Positions 1 to 9,740 of a stretch of 64,000 bases of DNA are shown here, piece by piece. The stretch's first letter is position 1. Every line of letters begins with the position of its first letter. A model generated the notes under the pieces. The model saw only the letters and a program-made list of their open reading frames with translations. It was not told where the DNA came from and made no database searches. The stretch spans positions 806,001-870,000 of the forward strand of contig NZ_JAAORL010000001.1 of assembly GCF_017696015.1 (NCBI RefSeq), written 5' to 3'. The position numbers and the translations under genes were made by a program. Source of the DNA: Prochlorococcus marinus CUG1415. GTDB lineage: Bacteria; Cyanobacteriota; Cyanobacteriia; PCC-6307; Cyanobiaceae.

Positions 1-3000
1 TTTTAAATAAATATAAGGATGGTCTTATCATTTCTACAGCTTGCCTTGGTGGAGAGATACCTCAGGCCATCTTGAAAGGAAGATTAGATGTAGCAGAGGA
101 TACAGCCCTTTGGTATAAAAAATTATTTGCAGATGATTTTTATCTGGAAATACAAGATCACGGCTCTATTGAGGATAGAACTGTGAACGTCGAATTATTG
201 AAAATTGGGAAGAAGCATCAAATAAAAGTCATCGCTACCAACGATGCTCATTACATATCAAATATGGATGTTGAATCACATGATGCTTTGCTTTGTATAT
301 TAACGGGAAAACTAATAAGCGATGAAAAAAGATTGAGATATACAGGTACAGAATATATTAAAAGTGAAAATGAAATGCTTGAACTTTTTAAAGATCATAT
401 TGATGATGAATCAATTAAAGATGCAGTTAACAATACAGTAGAAATTTCTCAAAAAATTGAAGTATTTGATTTGTTTGGTAAATATAGAATGCCAAAATTT
501 CCTCTTAAGGAAGACAATGATTCTTTTTTTCTACTAACACAATTATCTAATGAAGGTCTTTTAAAAAGACTTAAAAAAAGCAGTCTTACAGAAGTTGATG
601 AGATTTATAAAAAAAGACTATCTTCGGAATTGAAAATTATAAAAGATATGGGTTTCCCAGATTATTTTTTGGTTGTTTGGGATTACATCAAATTTGCTAG
701 AGATAACTCTATCCCAGTAGGACCAGGTAGAGGTTCTGCGGCAGGTTCTCTAGTAGCCTATGCTCTTCAAATCACAAATATAGATCCTGTTGAGCATGGA
801 TTATTGTTTGAGAGATTTTTAAATCCTGCAAGAAAGTCTATGCCAGATATTGATACCGACTTTTGTATTGATAGGAGAAATGAAGTTATTGATTATGTTA
901 CTAATCGATATGGAGAGGATAAAGTTGCACAAATAATTACTTTCAATAAGATGACTTCTAAGGCTGTTTTAAAAGATGTTGCAAGGGTTTTAGATATTCC
1001 TTATGGAGAGGCGGATAAGTTAGCTAAGTTAATACCGGTTGTAAGAGGGAAACCTTATAAACTTAATGAAATGATTGATAAGAATTCTCCTAGCCAAGAA
1101 TTTAGAGATAAATATATTAATGACAATAGGGTTAAAAGATGGATCGATTTGGCTTTAAGAATTGAAGGAACGAATAAAACATATGGAGTTCATGCGGCAG
1201 GAGTTGTTATTGCATCAGATCCTCTCGACGAACTTGTACCTCTTCAAAGGAATAATGAAGGACAAATAATAACCCAATATTCTATGGATGATATTGAATC
1301 ACTTGGATTATTGAAAATGGATTTCTTGGGTCTTAAGAATCTTACGATGATAGAAAAGACAGTTTCTCTTATTAATCAATCCACTGGAAAGACAATAAAT
1401 ATTGATGAGTTACCTCAAAATGATGATAAAACATTTGAACTTATTGGAAGAGGAGATCTTGAAGGTATATTCCAACTTGAGTCTTCTGGTATGAAACAGG
1501 TTGTAAAGGACTTTAAACCCAATTCTCTTGAGGACATTTCATCTATCCTGGCTCTTTATAGGCCTGGTCCTCTTGATGCTGGCCTTATACCTAAATTCAT
1601 AAATCGAAAGAATGGAAACGAAAAGGTTGATTTCCCTCATCCTTTTATTAAGTCAATTCTTACTGAAACCTATGGAATAATGGTATACCAAGAACAAATT
1701 ATGAAAATTGCTCAAGACTTAGCCGGTTATTCTCTGGGTGATGCTGATTTACTTCGAAGAGCAATGGGGAAAAAGAAAGTATCAGAGATGGTTAAACATA
1801 GAAATATTTTTGTGGGCGGTTCTATGAAGAAGGGTGTAAATGAAAAATTAGCAAATGATCTTTTTGATCAAATGGTTTTGTTTGCAGAATATTGTTTTAA
1901 TAAAAGCCACTCAACCGCTTATGGTGCAGTAACTTATCAAACTGCATTTTTAAAAGCCCATTTTCCTGTTGCATATATGGCAGCTCTTTTAAGCGTAAAT
2001 TCAGGAGCCAGCGACAAGATGCAAAGATATATTTCTAATTGTTATTCGATGGGAATAGAAGTTATTTCACCAAGTATTAATTTCTCTGGAATTGATTTCA
2101 CTATTATGAATAATCAGATTTTATTCGGTCTTTCTGCAATAAAAAATTTAGGAGATTCTGCCATAAGAAATATAATTGAAAATCGTAAAAATTTTGGAAG
2201 TTTTAAGTCATTATCAGATTTGTGCGATCGTTTACCTTCTAATGTCCTTAACAAAAGAAATCTTGAATCTCTAATTCATTGTGGTGCACTAGATGAGTTT
2301 TCAAATAACAATAATAGAGCTCAATTATTGTCAGATCTCGAACATGTCGTTGAATGGGCCTCTTCACGAAATCGCGATAGATTGTCTGGGCAAGGAAATC
2401 TATTTGACTCTAAAGATGAATTTTCAAATGTAGCATTTTCAGATTCACAATTAGCTAAAGTTGATGATTATTCACTGATTGAGAAGTTAAAGTTAGAAAA
2501 GCAGCTTTTAGGTTTTTACTTATCTGATCATCCTCTGAAACATTTAACTAAGCCAGCAAAACTTGTATCTCCAATTAGTATTTCACAGTTAGAAGAAATA
2601 AAAGATAGAACGAAAGTATCTTTAGTTGGGATGATACCCGAATTGAAGCAAATCACCACGAGAAAAGGAGATAGGATGGCTATAGTTCAGCTAGAAGATC
2701 TTTCTGGAAATTGCGAAGCAGTAGTTTTCCCGAAAACCTATATAAGGTTATCAGAATTTCTTTTGACTGATACTAGATTATTGGTGTGGGGAACAATAGA
2801 TAAAAAAAGTGATAAAACTCAGTTAATAATTGATGATTGTAGAGAAATAGATAACCTTAAATTGCTTATTATTAATCTTGAAAGTTCTCAAGCATCAGAT
2901 GTAAGAGTACAAAATAATTTAAGAGACTGTTTAATTAAATTTAAGCCAGATAAAGGCAAATGTGGAATCAAGATCCCTGTATTAGCTGCAGTAAGAAATA

Positions 3001-3119
3001 ATAATACTATTACCTACGTTAAATTCGGTGATCAATTCTGTATAGGCGATATTCAAGGAGCATGCAAATTATTAGAAAATAATTCATTCCAAGTTAATTT
3101 GAAATCTTTAGTTTCCTAG
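1..3119 (+). CDS. dnaE: DNA polymerase III alpha subunit, 5' end cut off by the window
   Basis: Replicative DNA polymerase III catalytic subunit, acting at the chromosomal fork. The reading frame is open from base 3 (first codons read LNKYKDGLIISTACLGGE, the PHP-domain end of DnaE), so the internal ATG at 72 is not the start. About 1038 residues are present; full-length homologues are near 1165, so roughly 125 N-terminal residues lie outside. Visible parts are the rest of the PHP domain, the palm with PGRGSAAGS and the catalytic PDIDTDF motif (bases 840-860), the fingers region with YRPGPLDAG, an HhH region, and a C-terminal OB fold (near bases 2610-2760). The gene ends one base before the convergent PAM68-like gene, with no room for a hairpin terminator. 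Confidence 0.97.
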   Translation, partial: LNKYKDGLIISTACLGGEIPQAILKGRLDVAEDTALWYKKLFADDFYLEIQDHGSIEDRTVNVELLKIGKKHQIKVIATNDAHYISNMDVESHDALLCILTGKLISDEKRLRYTGTEYIKSENEMLELFKDHIDDESIKDAVNNTVEISQKIEVFDLFGKYRMPKFPLKEDNDSFFLLTQLSNEGLLKRLKKSSLTEVDEIYKKRLSSELKIIKDMGFPDYFLVVWDYIKFARDNSIPVGPGRGSAAGSLVAYALQITNIDPVEHGLLFERFLNPARKSMPDIDTDFCIDRRNEVIDYVTNRYGEDKVAQIITFNKMTSKAVLKDVARVLDIPYGEADKLAKLIPVVRGKPYKLNEMIDKNSPSQEFRDKYINDNRVKRWIDLALRIEGTNKTYGVHAAGVVIASDPLDELVPLQRNNEGQIITQYSMDDIESLGLLKMDFLGLKNLTMIEKTVSLINQSTGKTINIDELPQNDDKTFELIGRGDLEGIFQLESSGMKQVVKDFKPNSLEDISSILALYRPGPLDAGLIPKFINRKNGNEKVDFPHPFIKSILTETYGIMVYQEQIMKIAQDLAGYSLGDADLLRRAMGKKKVSEMVKHRNIFVGGSMKKGVNEKLANDLFDQMVLFAEYCFNKSHSTAYGAVTYQTAFLKAHFPVAYMAALLSVNSGASDKMQRYISNCYSMGIEVISPSINFSGIDFTIMNNQILFGLSAIKNLGDSAIRNIIENRKNFGSFKSLSDLCDRLPSNVLNKRNLESLIHCGALDEFSNNNNRAQLLSDLEHVVEWASSRNRDRLSGQGNLFDSKDEFSNVAFSDSQLAKVDDYSLIEKLKLEKQLLGFYLSDHPLKHLTKPAKLVSPISISQLEEIKDRTKVSLVGMIPELKQITTRKGDRMAIVQLEDLSGNCEAVVFPKTYIRLSEFLLTDTRLLVWGTIDKKSDKTQLIIDDCREIDNLKLLIINLESSQASDVRVQNNLRDCLIKFKPDKGKCGIKIPVLAAVRNNNTITYVKFGDQFCIGDIQGACKLLENNSFQVNLKSLVS

Positions 3120-3120
3120 A

Positions 3121-3570
3121 TTAATTATTCTCCTCAAAGTTTTGTGTTGCAGGTTTGAAGGCGGCTTTTGCTCTTTGTATATTTATTGGGATATTTTCAA
3201 TACCAAAAAAAGATCCAGGCTCTTTATCCCAACTAGCGGATAATATCCCGAAACTCAATCCTGCAAGACCTAACAAGAAAAATAATGCTGAAATTGCAAT
3301 AGTTGAAGAAGGAGGTATTTCAGCGATATTTCTAGTAACGATAATATAGCTTAAAACAAAAACTGACATACCCATTAGCGTCGGTATTCCTGTGGTAAAA
3401 AATATTCTTCTCGCCATTCTATCGGCTACATATTTAGGGATCCCAGTTGATGATTGCTTTGGGGCAGTAACTCTATTAGATTTTTTTTCTGGATTGGGAA
3501 AAACAGTTTTCTCAGATAAAGTTTTATTCTTTCCATTAAGTATCTTTTTTTTTGATTGTTTTTTTTTCAT
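3121..3570 (-). CDS. PAM68-like photosystem II assembly protein (DUF3464)
   Basis: A 149-residue thylakoid-type membrane protein. A basic, lysine-rich N-terminus (residues 1-40) is followed by IPKYVADRMARR (44-55) and two transmembrane segments (about 58-79 and 90-111), then a short tail with SWDKEPGS. This layout and the IPxxVAxRMxRR motif match the PAM68/DUF3464 family, whose plant and cyanobacterial members help early photosystem II assembly. It is last in a minus-strand run after rpsO (9-base gap), a linkage of ribosomal protein and PAM68-like gene that I regard as typical of picocyanobacteria. Family call is firm; assembly role is inferred from family. Confidence 0.9.
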   Translation of the reverse strand: MKKKQSKKKILNGKNKTLSEKTVFPNPEKKSNRVTAPKQSSTGIPKYVADRMARRIFFTTGIPTLMGMSVFVLSYIIVTRNIAEIPPSSTIAISALFFLLGLAGLSFGILSASWDKEPGSFFGIENIPINIQRAKAAFKPATQNFEENN

Positions 3571-3579
3571 TAATAGAAA

Positions 3580-3849
3580 TCATCCTCTGATTCCAATTTT
3601 ATTTACTAAGTCTTGATATTTTTGAACATTTTTATCTTTTATGTAAGATAGCAATCTTTTCCTTTTCCCAATCATTTTTAATAATCCTTGCCTTGATGCA
3701 AAGTCATGAATGTTTTCTTGTAAATGGTCACTTAATTTCGAAATTCTTTTAGAAAGCATTGCAACTTGAACCTCTGCTGATCCTGTGTCAGTTGCATGAA
3801 CTTGATGGGTTTCAATAAGTTTCTGTTTCTCAGCTGTATCTAATGACAT
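3580..3849 (-). CDS. rpsO: 30S ribosomal protein S15
   Basis: An 89-residue protein of exactly the usual S15 length, binding 16S rRNA in the small-subunit platform. It carries the family features: [18 protein letters not shown] near the N-terminus, the helix [21 protein letters not shown], and the basic end with [13 protein letters not shown] start. It lies 32 bases after ruvA and just before the PAM68-like gene, so it is probably co-transcribed with them. Confidence 0.98.
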   Translation of the reverse strand: MSLDTAEKQKLIETHQVHATDTGSAEVQVAMLSKRISKLSDHLQENIHDFASRQGLLKMIGKRKRLLSYIKDKNVQKYQDLVNKIGIRG

Positions 3850-3881
3850 AAAATTTATTTTCTTAAATATATACTACTACG

Positions 3882-4559
3882 TTATCTGACTATATTACTA
3901 CTATCATTATCCAAATAATTCATAGCTAACTTCAATAAATTTTCAAATGATGTGTTGTTTCCATTTTTAGTAGAATTATTTGTTTCTTTGATAATAATTG
4001 GCAAAATATTTTTAATTTCATTCTTGGTGTAATTTAAAGACTTTAAAGTTAACTGAAGGTCACCCATCATTTTATTGATTTCAGTATTCTTAATATTAAA
4101 TGCATCTTGCCTTTTTAGTTCCTCAATTTGTAATTCATTTTTAAATTTACTTTTTAATTCTAAAATCAACCTTTCACTCATTTTTTGTCCTATACCAGGT
4201 ACAGAACAAATTAAATTTTTGTTTTGATTATTAATTGCATTGATAACTTCACTAATGGAATATTTATTTAATATCCCCATCCCAATTTGGGATCCAACGC
4301 CTCGAATGTTTAAAATTTCAATAAAGAAATTCTTTTGATCCTTTGATGTAAAGCCAAATAATAAATCTGAATCTTCTTTCTTAATGTGTTTTATCCAAAG
4401 AGTAATGTTTTTATTAGATATATTGTTTGTTTTTAATTCTAGAAAAAAGGATTCTAATATTTGAACTTCGTACCCTAATCCTTGACAATTTATTAAAACA
4501 AAAAATTTGTTATTAGTTTGCCATAATTCAAGCAATTCTCCATTTATCCAACTAATCAA
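3882..4559 (-). CDS. ruvA: Holliday junction branch migration protein RuvA
   Basis: DNA-binding subunit of the RuvAB branch-migration motor that processes Holliday junctions. 225 residues, slightly longer than the usual ~200. The N-terminal OB domain (GLGYEVQIL) is followed by two helix-hairpin-helix motifs (NIRGVGSQIGMGIL and SVPGIGQKMSERLILELK) and a diverged C-terminal RuvB-contact region. The start is TTG (reading MISWINGE); its upstream neighbour's stop codon abuts it with no gap, which suggests translational coupling. ruvB is not in the window. Confidence 0.93.
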   Translation of the reverse strand: MISWINGELLELWQTNNKFFVLINCQGLGYEVQILESFFLELKTNNISNKNITLWIKHIKKEDSDLLFGFTSKDQKNFFIEILNIRGVGSQIGMGILNKYSISEVINAINNQNKNLICSVPGIGQKMSERLILELKSKFKNELQIEELKRQDAFNIKNTEINKMMGDLQLTLKSLNYTKNEIKNILPIIIKETNNSTKNGNNTSFENLLKLAMNYLDNDSSNIVR

Positions 4560-4916
4560 TTAACCACCATCCACCTGACATCCAATCAGTGCTCCTGCAG
4601 TTCCGGCAGCAGGTACCGCCCAAAATCTATCTTTCCCTCTAGAGGAGGAAAGTGCTATTCCAGCACCAAGAAGACCTCCAATAACTGAACCTTCACTACA
4701 GTCATTATCGTCTATTTTCTTATCTTGATTTTGGCCTCCACAGGGTATTACCACATCCACTTCATAACTTTTTACGAAGCCTGGGTTTGATTTCGTTCCA
4801 GGAATATATTCCTCCCTATATTCGGTCCTTGTACAAGTTACCGACTTTGGAGTCGATGCTTCAACTTGAATAACAGGAGAAAAACAAAACAATAAAGCTA
4901 AATAGAAAAATTTCAC
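4560..4916 (-). CDS. small exported protein with glycine-rich hydrophobic stretch, unknown function
   Basis: 118 residues from a GTG start. An N-terminal signal peptide is evident (residues 1-20, hydrophobic core YLALLFCFSPV, cleavage probably after VEA). The mature part has paired cysteines (CTRTEY; PCGG; DDC; GC) and a C-terminal glycine-rich stretch (GGLLGAGIAL, then AVPAAGTAGALIGC) resembling glycine-zipper segments of outer-membrane or periplasmic proteins. Function unknown; I do not recognise a named family with certainty. It sits between the DMT transporter (24-base gap) and ruvA (no gap). Confidence 0.75.
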   Translation of the reverse strand: MKFFYLALLFCFSPVIQVEASTPKSVTCTRTEYREEYIPGTKSNPGFVKSYEVDVVIPCGGQNQDKKIDDNDCSEGSVIGGLLGAGIALSSSRGKDRFWAVPAAGTAGALIGCQVDGG

Positions 4917-4940
4917 TTTTTTTTTTATTCTTTATTTATT

Positions 4941-5831
4941 CTATGCCCTTTTGGTTCTTTTGGTAGTAGATATAATAGTTCCTAATAAAACTAGTGAAGC
5001 GCCTATTAAGAAATTTATATTTATCATTTCACTGAAAAACAAAAATCCCCAAATTGAACCAAATAAAACTTGTAAATAGTTAATTGTAGAAGCCTCAGAT
5101 GCAGGTAAATTTTTTAATCCTACAGTTAAGAAAGTCTGACCTAATTGAGTAAATAAGCCAATGCCAATTATCCAAATTAATTCATTCCAATTTGGGGAGA
5201 CCCAGTTGATTAATACAATTGGCAATAAAGTTATAAAAGAAACAAGTGGAAAATACGCAATAATTACATATACATCTTCAGTAAATGCAAGTTTCTTCAC
5301 TGTAACGTAAGCAAATGCAGTGCAGATTGAACCAAGAAGAGCTATCGATACCGAAACATTTTCAATCTCAACGTTAATATTTGATAATTGAGTTGGATTT
5401 AATATTACTAATATACCAATCCAGCCAATAATTAAAGCAATAATTATATTCGTATTTATTTTTTCATTGATAAATATGCCAGCAAATATAGAAATAAATA
5501 TAGGATATGTGTACTGAATGACAGTAGATATACTAAGAGGCATATTTCTTATTGCATAAAAAATACAAACTAAGGCTAAAGTCCCTAAAAAACCTCTTAA
5601 AAAAAGTAATGGTCTATTGTTGCCCCAAGGACTTATATTTTTAATATTAATTATAAATAATGTAATCATTAAACTTAATAAAGACCGGAAGAAAACTAAT
5701 TCATAAATAGGTATCCTTTTATCAATATTTTTTACGCACAAAGTCATCAAACTAAAGAAGAATGAGGCAAATACCAAATTCAATTTGTTCAATGAGGTTA
5801 TTTTTTTTTCTATTTCTGCGATATTTATCAT
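4941..5831 (-). CDS. DMT-superfamily (EamA) transporter
   Basis: 296-residue integral membrane protein with about ten hydrophobic segments in the two-fold EamA repeat arrangement (LVFASFFFSLMTLCVK at the start, RGFLGTLALVCIFYAI in the first half, FTQLGQTFLTVGL in the second). The family exports or imports small metabolites such as amino acids; the substrate cannot be read from sequence. ATG start. First gene of the minus-strand run leading to ruvA-rpsO, divergent from dnaG with an 94-base spacer to the dnaG ATG. Confidence 0.9.
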   Translation of the reverse strand: MINIAEIEKKITSLNKLNLVFASFFFSLMTLCVKNIDKRIPIYELVFFRSLLSLMITLFIINIKNISPWGNNRPLLFLRGFLGTLALVCIFYAIRNMPLSISTVIQYTYPIFISIFAGIFINEKINTNIIIALIIGWIGILVILNPTQLSNINVEIENVSVSIALLGSICTAFAYVTVKKLAFTEDVYVIIAYFPLVSFITLLPIVLINWVSPNWNELIWIIGIGLFTQLGQTFLTVGLKNLPASEASTINYLQVLFGSIWGFLFFSEMININFLIGASLVLLGTIISTTKRTKRA

Positions 5832-5925
5832 TGAATAAATAGTTTTATTGTGAAATTAAGTAGATTCTTATTTGATTTTGAACTATAACAAATAAATCAT
5901 TATTTATTTCTTGATAAAAATCTCA

Positions 5926-7959
5926 ATGGTTCATTCTATACACCCAAGAACTATTCAAGAGGTTAAGGAAAAGGCAGATATTGTTGATGTTATATCTGAA
6001 CATATTGTTCTTAAGAAAAAAGGGAAGGAATTTGTTGGTATTTGTCCTTTTCATGATGATACAAAGCCCTCTATGACGGTATCACCAAGTAAACAATTCT
6101 ATTATTGTTTTTCTTGTGGTGCTGGGGGTAACTCTATTAAGTTTTTAATGGAATTTACTCGTGCTAATTTTTCTGATGTTGTACTTTCTCTTGCTAAGAA
6201 AAATAATATTAATGTTGAAAATCTTGAGGGCCCCCAAGTAGAAGCATATAAAAAACAATTATCTAGAAAAGAAGAACTTTATAAAATACTAAGAGTTACT
6301 AAAAATTGGTTTAAGTCTCAATTAAATAATTCTCTAGGTGTTGAAGCAATGAAATATTTGATATCTAAGAGAAATTTAAATAACAAAATTATTGATAACT
6401 TTGAATTAGGTTTTGCTCCAAATTCATGGAATGATTTATATAACTATCTATCAAAAGTAGAAAAATTTCCTATTAATCTTATATTAGCTTCAGGTCTTGT
6501 AATTTCTAAGGATAATTCTGACAAGATTTATGATCGTTTTAGAAATAGATTAATTGTTCCAATACATGATATGCAGGGACGAGTAGTTGCTTTTGGAGGC
6601 AGATCTCTTGATGGCCAAGAACCTAAATATCTTAATTCACCTGAATCAGAGATATTTGAAAAGGGCAAAATGTTGTTTGCATTCGAAAAAGCATCTAGCC
6701 ATATAAGAAAAAGAGATAAAGCGATTATTGTTGAAGGTTACTTTGATGTGATTTCTCTTCATTCAAGAGGTATTACTAATTCTGTGGCTTCTCTTGGTAC
6801 CGCATTAAATAAGTATCAAATTTCTCAACTTTGTAGATGTACAGATAATAAAAATATAATCTTGAATTTTGATTCTGATAATGCAGGGAGATTAGCTACA
6901 GAAAGAGTAATAAAAGAAGTGGAAAGTCTATCTCTTCATGATCAAATTAATCTTAAAATTCTTCAACTTAATGATTTTAAAGATGCTGACGAATATTTAA
7001 ATAGTCATACTCCAGAAGATTATTTTAATTTAATTGATAATTCATCCTTTTGGATTGACTGGGAGATAGATCAGATCTTTAACAATAAAGATTTAACTAA
7101 GTCTGATATTTTTCAGAGTGTTATTTTCTCATTAGTAAAGTTGTTGAGTAAATTACCTCAATCATCAACAAGAACCCATTATTTACAAAAAGTTTCTGAA
7201 AGATTAAGTAAAGGTCAAGCTAGGTTGGCGATACAGTTCGAACAGGATTTAAGAAATCAAGTTAAAGGATTCCGTTGGCATGGTAGAGCAAAAAAATTTG
7301 AGCAGCCAAATGAAGTTTCTCGTCGTGAGAAAAATGAATCTGAAATAATTATTTATTATCTACATTGTCCTAATCTTAGGCTTTTTATTCGTGATGAATT
7401 TCTCAAAAGAGAAATTAATTCTTTTAATACTGATTATATTCAAAAAATATGGGAAGCTATTTCAATTATTGAAGAGAATAATTTGGGTTTAAATTATTTA
7501 ACTGAATTAAAACAATCAAATAATGAAATTCTTCAAAATGAGTTTTCTGATATTAACTTAATTTCACTTTTGCCAGACTACTTAGCTATTGATAATTCTG
7601 AATCATCAACTAAAATTAATTTTTTTGTTAATCCGAATGAGTTGTTCTTAACAATGCTAAATAATCCCAAAGATAATTTACTTGGAACTTTATCACTCCT
7701 TGAGAGATATAATTCACTAAAAAGATGCAGGCACTTGATCGAATCTTGGAGATCTCAAAGATTAAAAACTTTAGAAAATTGCATATCTATCTTAATTGAT
7801 AATTCCTCTTCAGGTTCCTCAGATACCAATAAAGAGATAGATGAACTCTTTAAGGATTTAAACTCAGATGCGATTAAATTTCAGGAACTATATTATTTAG
7901 AAAGACAACATATAAACTATTTAGATAAACAGCGTTGTGGTAATTTCATTGCTAGTTAA
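5926..7959 (+). CDS. dnaG: DNA primase
   Basis: Synthesises RNA primers for replication. 677 residues from the ATG at 5926 (MVHSIHPRTI); a longer frame from a TTG at 5911 adds only five non-conserved residues, so ATG is preferred. Zinc-binding domain with C40, H43, C61 and C64 (CPFH and CFSC), RNA polymerase core, TOPRIM domain with E270 (VEGYFD) and DSD at 316-318, then a helical DnaB-interaction region. Lengthened acidic/polar C-terminus compared with the E. coli protein (581 aa), as is common in cyanobacteria. Monocistronic by position. Confidence 0.97.
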   Translation: MVHSIHPRTIQEVKEKADIVDVISEHIVLKKKGKEFVGICPFHDDTKPSMTVSPSKQFYYCFSCGAGGNSIKFLMEFTRANFSDVVLSLAKKNNINVENLEGPQVEAYKKQLSRKEELYKILRVTKNWFKSQLNNSLGVEAMKYLISKRNLNNKIIDNFELGFAPNSWNDLYNYLSKVEKFPINLILASGLVISKDNSDKIYDRFRNRLIVPIHDMQGRVVAFGGRSLDGQEPKYLNSPESEIFEKGKMLFAFEKASSHIRKRDKAIIVEGYFDVISLHSRGITNSVASLGTALNKYQISQLCRCTDNKNIILNFDSDNAGRLATERVIKEVESLSLHDQINLKILQLNDFKDADEYLNSHTPEDYFNLIDNSSFWIDWEIDQIFNNKDLTKSDIFQSVIFSLVKLLSKLPQSSTRTHYLQKVSERLSKGQARLAIQFEQDLRNQVKGFRWHGRAKKFEQPNEVSRREKNESEIIIYYLHCPNLRLFIRDEFLKREINSFNTDYIQKIWEAISIIEENNLGLNYLTELKQSNNEILQNEFSDINLISLLPDYLAIDNSESSTKINFFVNPNELFLTMLNNPKDNLLGTLSLLERYNSLKRCRHLIESWRSQRLKTLENCISILIDNSSSGSSDTNKEIDELFKDLNSDAIKFQELYYLERQHINYLDKQRCGNFIAS

Positions 7960-7975
7960 TAGGTATATTTTTAAT

Positions 7976-8443
7976 TTATAGGCAGTATTTTTTAATAAGG
8001 TTTTTTACCTTTTTGGGTTTGTCTTCAAGAACATAAGCTTCTAATTCTTTTGCATAAGTACCAGAAAAATTTGAAGTAGAGAACTCTAATGCTTTCTTCT
8101 TACTTTGATGTAATTTACTTTCTAATTTTTTTATATCTCCTACTGTTTTGTTGTTATTGCATTTTTGTATTGCATGAGTTGCTTCATGTCTTAATGCTTT
8201 TCTTATTGCCCGTTTTGTTTTGAAATTATCTTTATTTAGTTGTTGCTTTAGATTTCTATAATTTGTTTTCCTTTTTGCATTTTCAGTACAAATTATTATT
8301 TTATTTTCTTCAAAATTGTGTAGTCCTTTAATCTTTTTATTTAATAGACACTCAACTTTATTTTCCTCAACGATGTAATTCGCCTTCGTCAATAAGTCAA
8401 GAATCTCTTTATCTAATTTGCTTAAAAATATTATAAATTCCAT
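7976..8443 (-). CDS. HExxH metallopeptidase-like protein downstream of umuC
   Basis: 155 residues, no signal peptide or membrane span. The striking feature is HEATH at residues 86-90, a HExxH zinc-peptidase signature, followed by a cysteine (C95) and an acidic pair ELEAY (133-137) that could supply the third zinc ligand as in gluzincins. The pattern IICTEN (50-55), then RHEATHAIQKCN, then KELEAY resembles the Atp23 (peptidase M76) arrangement of C/N, HExxHA..C and EIRA; this is my pattern-based comparison and not a search result. It starts 10 bases after umuC on the same strand, so it appears to be the third gene of the umuD-umuC transcript. Substrate unknown; a SprT-like role is a weaker alternative. 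Confidence 0.7.
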   Translation of the reverse strand: MEFIIFLSKLDKEILDLLTKANYIVEENKVECLLNKKIKGLHNFEENKIIICTENAKRKTNYRNLKQQLNKDNFKTKRAIRKALRHEATHAIQKCNNNKTVGDIKKLESKLHQSKKKALEFSTSNFSGTYAKELEAYVLEDKPKKVKNLIKKYCL

Positions 8444-8453
8444 TTTGTTTTAT

Positions 8454-9740
8454 TTACTTCATTATAGTTGGGATTCGTTCTATATCAGTTGTAGATGAAC
8501 GACTTAAGAAATTTTTATTCATAGTCCAATTTCGTGGATTTTTTGTAATAGCCCATGTAATTGCCTTATTATTAAATCTTTTATTTAATAAATCAATCGT
8601 TCTCATAAGATTTGTTGATTTTTTCAAGTCTTTCTGAGAGTTGTAATCGATAACTGATTGCTGCAAATATTCGTTATTTTTTAAATCTTGCATTAAAACA
8701 CCAGCCTTTGAGAATTTATATTCGGGATTATAAATTTCTTTAGATAATTCAACTACTATTTTTAAAATATTATTCGTGTCATCTGTTGGATTTGTAAGTT
8801 TTCTATGAGCACTTATTTGATAATGTTGACTTGAATATTTACTGGTTCTGGCAAATACTCTAATATCAGATGATTGCAAATTCTGACTTCTCATTTTTTC
8901 AGACGCTTTTATTGCGTGAGTTGCCAGTGCTTGAGTTAAGTCTTCTAATTTTGTGATAGGAGTACCGAAACTTCTGCTCACTTGAATTTCTTTTTTTGAG
9001 TTCTTGTTTTTTGCTATAGGCAAACATCTATGACCTTTCAGTTCTAATTGCAATCTTTTCCCTATAATGCCTAATTTCTTAATAAGTTCATTTTCTTCCA
9101 TATCTCTTAGTTCTCTCGCATTTTTAATACCTTTACTTTTTAACCAATTAGAGGTTTGTTTTCCGACTCCCCATATCTTATCTATACTAATTCTTTTCAA
9201 ATAATTATTCTCATTTCCGGTTCTAGCTAAATCAAAGATCCCAGCTGAATAATCAATATTTTTAGCTAATTTATTAGCAATTTTTGCTCTTACTTTATTT
9301 TCTCCTATTCCTATTGTTATGGTAATCCCTAGATTTTGATATATTAATGATCTTATGCTTCTTGCCCAAGGATATAGACTTTTATCATTAGGTCTGGAAA
9401 TCGAGACAAATGCTTCGTCAATAGAATAGACTTCTATCCGTTCACAGTAGTTTTTTAGTAAATTCATTAGTCTTTTGCTCATATCGCCGTAAAGCGAGTA
9501 GTTTGAGCTTAAGACTGCTACATCTAATTGATTTAACCTTCCTTTGACCTTAAAATACGGAGTTCCCATTTTAATTTTTAAAGCTCGCGCTTCAGGACTT
9601 CTTGCAATGATACATCCGTCATTATTAGATAAAATTACTACTGGTTTATTTCTTAAATGAGGATTAATATTTTGTTCACATGACGCGTAAAAATTATTAG
9701 CATCTATAAGAGCTATCGCATCAATACTTGAAATTCTCAT
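8454..9740 (-). CDS. umuC: Y-family DNA polymerase V catalytic subunit UmuC
   Basis: Error-prone translesion polymerase subunit of the SOS response. 428 residues, the normal length. The N-terminal DANNFYASCE contains catalytic D13; YSIDEAF supplies D108-E109; the HhH fingers/thumb region carries WGVGKQT and LKSKGIKNARELRD; the C-terminal domain has the UmuC-type tail. The ATG overlaps the umuD stop by four bases (9737-9740), indicating coupled translation. A LexA-box-like dyad upstream of umuD suggests control of the whole cassette. Confidence 0.95.
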   Translation of the reverse strand: MRISSIDAIALIDANNFYASCEQNINPHLRNKPVVILSNNDGCIIARSPEARALKIKMGTPYFKVKGRLNQLDVAVLSSNYSLYGDMSKRLMNLLKNYCERIEVYSIDEAFVSISRPNDKSLYPWARSIRSLIYQNLGITITIGIGENKVRAKIANKLAKNIDYSAGIFDLARTGNENNYLKRISIDKIWGVGKQTSNWLKSKGIKNARELRDMEENELIKKLGIIGKRLQLELKGHRCLPIAKNKNSKKEIQVSRSFGTPITKLEDLTQALATHAIKASEKMRSQNLQSSDIRVFARTSKYSSQHYQISAHRKLTNPTDDTNNILKIVVELSKEIYNPEYKFSKAGVLMQDLKNNEYLQQSVIDYNSQKDLKKSTNLMRTIDLLNKRFNNKAITWAITKNPRNWTMNKNFLSRSSTTDIERIPTIMK

